64,000 bases of DNA from Agrypnia vestita (Eukaryota > Arthropoda > Insecta > Trichoptera > Phryganeidae), in assembly GCA_016648135.1 (NCBI GenBank), contig JADDOH010023134.1, forward strand, positions 35,258-99,257, in the 5' to 3' direction. The notes beneath the pieces were generated by a model. It saw only the letters and a program-made list of their open reading frames with translations. It ran no database searches and was not told the origin of the DNA. Of this stretch, positions 58,146 to 64,000 are shown piece after piece. The position numbers and the translations under genes were made by a program. How positions within the stretch are numbered: position 1 is the stretch's first letter; the number at the start of each line of letters is the position of its first letter.

Positions 58146-59445
58146 GGAAGGGTGATTCACACACCGATAATATTTTGACGTTGAGGTATTAGTTTGACAG
58201 AATTACGGATTTTCAGGATTTCGGCTGAAGCGATTCTATCAAAGGTAAAATTGATTATTGATTATATACCCCTATAGATATTGATTTGATATTAAATTAA
58301 AATATAATCTTCAGAAATCTTAGGATTTATTCTGTTAGCGAAAACTGTAAATTTGATACAATTTGAAACATTATTTATGAATATAAAAAAGATTCAACCG
58401 ATGTAATGAATTTTTGTCAGTGGATATGGTGGTTGACAGAGGACGCGGACACCTCGTGACCTGGAAATGGGCTCTCTCCCAACAGATCCAATTACCTCGC
58501 GCAACTGTTGACAAGTGTTTGTTGAAAAATAATCTTCCAGTAATTTCCGGCCGCTGGAAGTGGAATCCTTTTATCTCGGAGACAGGTTAGTTTCCGAGAC
58601 GTCAGCTGTAACACTGACAAATAGCTCTTCAACTGCTCGAGCCATTAGAGTAACAAAAGAATGGCGCGTTTTTAGTGTGTTTTTTGAACGACTTTTTAGA
58701 CACCCGTTGTTCAATAATTCAGTACCATCCGAGACTGCGAGCAGTAGGACCTAATGATTAAAATTTTCCAAAGAAAACCATTAAACAAGGCATCTAAACT
58801 TTTATAAGTTCTTTCATGTAGCTCAAATTATTACAATTTTGAAATATCCTTGGATTTTATTTTTTAAGAATTCATTAATGACAATTTATATGATAATTGC
58901 CTCAAAAATGCCGGTAGTATTGCGTGTGTTTCCATTGTGCCAGCACAAAAAAAACAAATGGCGAAATCGTATAAAGTAGCGAGAATCGTGGATTGTTTTA
59001 AAATAATATTTAACAGATAATATTTAATGTGTAGAAATATCGTATACGTAAAATAAAAATGGTCACTTATAAAAATAATGTACTTAATATTTATACACAT
59101 TTATTAATTTTTAATATACGTATTTGTGTTTCAAATTGTTTGTAAATTTCGCCAAATCTTTTTTTGTTTATGTACTGGTAACCCAGCTGGCCAGCTGTCA
59201 GACTTTTAGTTTGAAGAATGTTAGTGAATGAAATCAATCAAGTCTCAGATTTTAGATTACGGAATACGTGCAGTACATATATTCACGTCTTTCAGGTTAG
59301 AATTTTGTGTTTCGGAAGTGATAAAAATAAAAACTCTTTGAAATTGTATTTGATAGATCTTTCTCTAAATTTATTGCAAGAATATCCTAAGGAATAAGTG
59401 GCTGAACTGGATATTACCAACAGCATTTTTGGGATTTTTTTTTTT
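58146..59445. other. Subtelomeric arm sequence, left
   Basis: No recognised gene. Two short frames (58,560-58,754 plus, 58,864-59,100 minus) lack any family signature and exist twice only because of the palindrome. Confidence 0.5.
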
Positions 59446-59734
59446 TTTTGTAACACGTAAAGTCGAGTGTTCCGATTTCAAAAATGATATTTATATGCGG
59501 CGCAAAAGTTTATTTAAAAAGATATCACAGTTCAAAGTTTCATAACAGTTAAAATTTTCGTTCACACAAATCGTTACAAATCTGACAGTTGCATGTTTTG
59601 TAACACGTAAAATCGAGTGTTCCGATTTCAAAAATGATATTTATATGCGGCGCAAAAGATTATTAAAAAATTATCACAGTTAAAAGTTTCATAATTTCGT
59701 TCACACACATCGTTACAGATCTGACAGTTGCATG
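59446..59734. repeat. Subtelomeric tandem duplication (150 + 139 bp)
   Basis: Starts TTTTGTAACACGTAAA at 59,446 and again at 59,596; both copies carry GAGTGTTCCGATTTCAAAAA, TATATGCGGCGCAAAAG and TCTGACAGTTGCATG. Mirrored at 61,743-62,031. Confidence 0.9.
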
Positions 59735-60083
59735 TTTTGTCTATGACATGAATGACACCTTGCCGTAAACAGCAGATAAATATTGATTGAATTGTTTGAC
59801 TTTATCTATGGATTCACCTTGTGTGGTGAAGTAAGTACTAAAAGGCAAGAAAACATTACGCTGCATTACACATACGGTTTTAATTGAACAAGTAATTATA
59901 TTAAACAAGTTTTTCACGAAATATTCAATAAATACTTTATTCAGTCAACTACAGAATAAGTCATAAGTACCATCTCCCCGGGAATTTGGCTCGTTACATG
60001 TTTATAAAAAGGTGTAAAGAGTTGTACGTGGATCGAGCCGATGAATTCCTACGATTAGCCGCCAAATTGTATAACCCCCTTTT

Positions 60084-60752
60084 TTAGGTTAGGTTAGGTT
60101 AGGTTAGGTTAGGTTAGGTTAGGTTAGGTTAGGTTAGGTTAGGTTAGGTTAGGTTAGGTTAGGTTTGTTTAGGTAGGTTGGTTAGGTAGGTTAGGTTCGG
60201 TTGGGTTGGTTAATTTTGGGTTAGGTTAGTTTGGTTAGTTTTGGTTTAGGTTAAGTTTAGGTTTGGTTAGGTTAGTTAGGTTTGGTTAGGTTTTAGGTTA
60301 GTTAGGTAGGTTTCGGTTAGTTAGGTTTAGGTAGGTTAGGTAGGTAATTTAGGTTAGGTTTGGTTAGGTTAGTTAGGTAGGTTAGGAGGTTAGGTTAGTT
60401 AGGTTTGGTTCAGGTTAGGTTAGTTTAGGTTAGGTTAGGTTAGGTTATGTTAGGTTTTGGTTTTGGTTAGGTTAGGGTTAGGTTAGGTTAGGTTTGGTTC
60501 GGTTCGGTTCGGTTTAGGTTCGGTTCGGTTCGGTTCGGTTCCTGTTTTTGTTGTCAGTTCGCGGTTCTGTTCTTTTTGGTTCGGTTCGGTTCTTTTTCGT
60601 TCGTTCGGTTTTGGTTAGGTTCGGGGGGGGAACCCTTCGGATTCGGTTCGGTTCGGTTTGGTTCGGTTGGTTCGGTTCGGTTCACGTTCGGTTTAGGTTC
60701 GGTTCGTTTCGGTTTGGATTCGGTTCGTTTGCTCGGTTTCGGTTCGGTTTTT
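60084..60752 (+). repeat. Telomere-type (TTAGG)n tract, G-rich strand, degenerating rightward
   Basis: About 16 clean TTAGG units follow a T-run at 60,080. TTAGG then mixes with TTTGG, TAGG and GTTAGTTAGG variants, and beyond about 60,495 it turns mostly into TTCGG with G and T runs. TTAGG is the usual insect telomere repeat added by telomerase, and the G-rich strand points towards the chromosome tip as it should. The rising disorder towards the centre looks like base-calling decay or terminal sequence variation. Confidence 0.9.
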
Positions 60753-60795
60753 CCTCTCTCTCCCCCCCCCCCCCGTAGGGAGAAAAGAGAGAGAT
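60753..60795. other. Strand-switch point of the palindrome
   Basis: CCTCTCTC, a run of about 13 C, GTAGGGAGAAAA, then GAGAGAGA: the pyrimidine and purine blocks are complementary. To the left the repeat is TTAGG, to the right CCTAA. Confidence 0.8.
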
Positions 60796-61393
60796 CAAAC
60801 CTAACCTAACCTAAGCAAACTAACCTAACCAACCTAACCCTAACCTACGCTACCTAACTTAACCTAACCTAACCTAACTAACCAAACCTAACCTAACCTC
60901 CTAACCTAACCTAACCCAACCAAACCTAACCTACTAAACCTAACCTAACCTAACCACCTAACCTCACCTACCTGACAAACCTAACCTAACCTACCTACCT
61001 AACCTACCTAACCTAACCTAACCAAACCTAACCTAACCTACCTAACCTAACCAAACCAAACCTAACCTAACCTAACCTACCCTAACCTAACCTACCTAAC
61101 CTGACAAACTTAACCTAACCTAACCTAACCTAACCTAACCTAACCGAACCTAACCTAACCTAACCTAACCTAACCAAACCTAACCTAACCTAACCAAACC
61201 TAACCTAACTAAACCAAACCTAACCTAACCTAACCTAACCTAACCTAACCCAACCCAACCTAACCTAACCTAACCTAACCTAACCTAACCTAACCAAACC
61301 TAACCTAACCCAACCTAACCTAACCAAACATAACCTAACCTAACCAAACATAACCTAACCTAACCTAACCTAACCTAACCAAACCTAACCTAA
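60796..61393 (-). repeat. Telomere-type (CCTAA)n tract, C-rich strand
   Basis: Mostly CCTAA with scattered CCAAA and CCTAC variants, far cleaner than the left tract, and hardly any CCGAA (one, near 61,144). It ends at the T/A-run and GGGGG that mirror the left boundary. Confidence 0.92.
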
Positions 61394-63331
61394 AAAAGGG
61401 GGTTATACAATTTGGCGGCTAATCGTAGGAATTCATCGGCTCGATCCACGTATAACTCTTTACACCTTTTTATAAACATGTAACGAGCCAAATTCCCGGG
61501 GAGATGGTACTTATGACTTATTCTGTAGTTGACTGAATAAAGTATTTATTGAATATTTCGTGAAAAACTTGTTTAATATAATTACTTGTTCAATTAAAAC
61601 CGTATGTGTAATGCAGCGTAATGTTTTCTTGCCTTTTAGTACTTACTTCACCACACAAGGTGAATCCATAGATAAAGTCAAACAATTCAATCAATATTTA
61701 TCTGCTGTCTACGGCAAGGCGTCATTCATGTCATAGACAAAACATGCAACTGTCAGATCTGTAACGATGTGTGAGAACGAAATTATGAAACTTTTAACTG
61801 TGATAATTTTTTAATAATCTTTTGCGCCGCATATAAATATCATTTTTGAAATCGGAACACTCGATTTTACGTGTTACAAAACATGCAACTGTCAGATTTG
61901 TAACGATTTGTGTGAACGAAAATTTTAACTGTTATGAAACTTTGAACTGTGATATCTTTTTAAATAAACTTTTGCGCCGCATATAAATATCATTTTTGAA
62001 ATCGGAACACTCGACTTTACGTGTTACAAAAAAAAAAAAAAATCCCAAAAATGCTGTTGGTAATATCCAGTTCAGCCACTTATTCCTTAGGATATTCTTG
62101 CAATAAATTTAGAGAAAGATCTATCAAATACAATTTCAAAGAGTTTTTATTTTTATCACTTCCGAAACACAAAATTCTAACCTGAAAGACGTGAATATAT
62201 GTACTGCACGTATTCCGTAATCTAAAATCTGAGACTTGATTGATTTCATTCACTAACATTCTTCAAACTAAAAGTCTGACAGCTGGCCAGCTGGGTTACC
62301 AGTACATAAACAAAAAAAGATTTGGCGAAATTTACAAACAATTTGAAACACAAATACGTATATTAAAAATTAATAAATGTGTATAAATATTAAGTACATT
62401 ATTTTTATAAGTGACCATTTTTATTTTACGTATACGATATTTCTACACATTAAATATTATCTGTTAAATATTATTTTAAAACAATCCACGATTCTCGCTA
62501 CTTTATACGATTTCGCCATTTGTTTTTTTTGTGCTGGCACAATGGAAACACACGCAATACTACCGGCATTTTTGAGGCAATTATCATATAAATTGTCATT
62601 AATGAATTCTTAAAAAATAAAATCCAAGGATATTTCAAAATTGTAATAATTTGAGCTACATGAAAGAACTTATAAAAGTTTAGATGCCTTGTTTAATGGT
62701 TTTCTTTGGAAAATTTTAATCATTAGGTCCTACTGCTCGCAGTCTCGGATGGTACTGAATTATTGAACAACGGGTGTCTAAAAAGTCGTTCAAAAAACAC
62801 ACTAAAAACGCGCCATTCTTTTGTTACTCTAATGGCTCGAGCAGTTGAAGAGCTATTTGTCAGTGTTACAGCTGACGTCTCGGAAACTAACCTGTCTCCG
62901 AGATAAAAGGATTCCACTTCCAGCGGCCGGAAATTACTGGAAGATTATTTTTCAACAAACACTTGTCAACAGTTGCGCGAGGTAATTGGATCTGTTGGGA
63001 GAGAGCCCATTTCCAGGTCACGAGGTGTCCGCGTCCTCTGTCAACCACCATATCCACTGACAAAAATTCATTACATCGGTTGAATCTTTTTTATATTCAT
63101 AAATAATGTTTCAAATTGTATCAAATTTACAGTTTTCGCTAACAGAATAAATCCTAAGATTTCTGAAGATTATATTTTAATTTAATATCAAATCAATATC
63201 TATAGGGGTATATAATCAATAATCAATTTTACCTTTGATAGAATCGCTTCAGCCGAAATCCTGAAAATCCGTAATTCTGTCAAACTAATACCTCAACGTC
63301 AAAATATTATCGGTGTGTGAATCACCCTTCC
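61394..63331. other. Subtelomeric arm sequence, right (inverted copy)
   Basis: Inverted copy of 58,146-60,083, including the tandem duplication at 61,743-62,031. No independent gene content. Confidence 0.9.
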
Positions 63332-63339
63332 CCATCGAC

Positions 63340-64000
63340 TAGCGAAGGGAAAAACTTCATTTCAAAATGAAGACTACAACACACACACGTTCACCAATTT
63401 GAAGACTACAAAGTGTACACTACAATTGTAGTAAAAACTACTTGAAGTGAAGTAATTGCAGTACTACGAAATGAAGTGAAGTAAATGAAGTGAAGTAAGT
63501 GAAGTGAAGTAATTGAAGTGAAGTAATTGAAGTGAAGTAATTGAAGTGAAGTAATTGAAGTGAAGTAATGAAATGAAGTAATACTGAAGTAAATTTTTAA
63601 ATTTTTAAAGGAAATGAAGTATTTTTTTCCCAAAAAAAATTTTGTCAGCTAAAAAAAAAAAAAAGGTCGCCAGCCAGATTTCTTCAAATTTTTCAAACCA
63701 TGGGGGGGGGGTTGTTACAGATTCCAAAGATTTCTTCATATATCTACATCAACTTTCCAAAACTTTCACGTAAAAAATACACTATTTAAAATGTGTTTCT
63801 CTTACTTTCGATAACTTTGAAGTGTATGTACTTTGTAGTGTTCGCTTTGAAATGAAGTGTACTATTTGAAGTTTATACTTTCAATAACTTTGGTGTTTGT
63901 AGTTTGTAGTGTGCACTACACATCAAAATGTGCGAAGTGTGCACTTCAATGTAGTGTAGTACTACATTGTATTAGTGAGTACAGAGCGGACCCATCACTA
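63340..64000 (+). mobile_element. Non-autonomous hAT element, copy C (right palindrome arm)
   Basis: Mirror of copy B. The left target duplication CCATCGAC is at 63,332-63,339. The element's last base (CCCATCACTA) is base 64,000, so the second target duplication, if present, lies outside the window. Confidence 0.9.

Larger units (their letters stand above)
57477..64000. repeat. 6.5-kb palindrome centred on a telomere-type tract
   Basis: Every landmark in 57,477-60,083 recurs inverted in 61,394-64,000 with constant coordinate sum 121,477: hAT 57,477-58,137 and 63,340-64,000, the frame at 58,560-58,754 and 62,723-62,917, the duplicated block at 59,446-59,734, and the CCCCC/GGGGG edges at 60,079 and 61,398. 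The arms are colinear with no net gap. They are not perfectly identical: differences are seen near 57,505, 57,638-57,735, 59,703, 59,757, 59,768 and 60,024. Whether the palindrome continues past 64,000 cannot be seen. Confidence 0.97.

Noticed and set aside
58864..59100. Identical open frames at 58,864-59,100 (-) and 62,377-62,613 (+), and at 58,560-58,754 (+) and 62,723-62,917 (-)
   Set aside because: They are the same sequence seen twice through the palindrome, have no family signature and no coding context.
60548..60809. Phenylalanine/glycine/serine-rich open frames over the centre of the palindrome
   Set aside because: Products of translating degenerate TTCGG/TTAGG repeat.

Overview
The window looks like eukaryotic, AT-rich insect DNA. 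A central block of TTAGG repeats, the usual insect telomere repeat, lies at about 60.1-61.4 kb. The repeat content is a dense mix of non-LTR retrotransposons (CR1/Jockey-like, RTE-like, R1-like), a Penelope-like element, mariner, hAT elements, SINE-like tRNA derivatives and small inverted-repeat elements. Remnants of an RTE-type LINE near 13.0 and 46.9 kb resemble a repeat I associate with moths and butterflies, so Lepidoptera is my best guess. That is recognition, not proof. No complete host gene is visible. The only plausible host coding exon is a short secreted-protein first exon at 11.1 kb with a TATA box in front.

Layout, left to right. 1-2.0 kb: AT-rich, with two small foldback/repeat patches. 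2.0-2.6 kb: decayed DDE transposase, minus strand. 3.0-7.2 kb: an almost full-length CR1/Jockey-type LINE, plus strand, broken by a few stops and frameshifts. 7.25-8.78 kb: a long inverted-repeat element with a 651-bp hAT element (8-bp target duplication) inserted in it. 11.04-11.29 kb: TATA box, signal peptide exon, splice donor. 13-19 kb: scraps of RTE, R1-like and CR1-like LINEs and two tRNA-like stretches. 20.7-21.5 kb: Penelope-like 3' end in inverted arrangement with a hammerhead-ribozyme-like motif. 22.27-23.55 kb: a nearly intact mariner. 24.2-24.7 kb: LINE RT fragment. 24.7-34 kb: mostly unrecognised DNA with one SINE and several dispersed repeats. 34.1-34.3 kb: inverted pair of hammerhead-like motifs. 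35.26-35.96 kb: hAT element with 8-bp target duplication. 38.0-40.2 kb: minus-strand LINE whose 3' UTR is an 86-88 bp minisatellite. 41-50 kb: further LINE scraps, a 130-bp tandem repeat and a MITE. 54.10-55.12 kb: a 1,024-bp hAT with perfect 51-bp inverted repeats inside TATCGATA-rich tandem DNA.

The most striking feature is at the right end. From 57,477 to 64,000 the sequence is one large palindrome (mirror sum 121,477). A 2,607-bp arm runs into (TTAGG)n. The strand then switches to (CCTAA)n, and the same arm returns in reverse complement. This is the geometry of two identical chromosome ends joined tip to tip. It could be a fold-back read or assembly artefact at a real telomere, a join of two haplotype telomeres, or a genuine telomere fusion. 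The arms differ at a few bases, and a third copy of one arm component (the hAT at 35.26 kb) shows that each arm carries private differences. The window ends exactly on the last base of the right-arm hAT.

No cellular pathway can be described. What the genes show together is the history of a subtelomeric repeat region: nested insertions, target duplications and decayed mobile-element genes.
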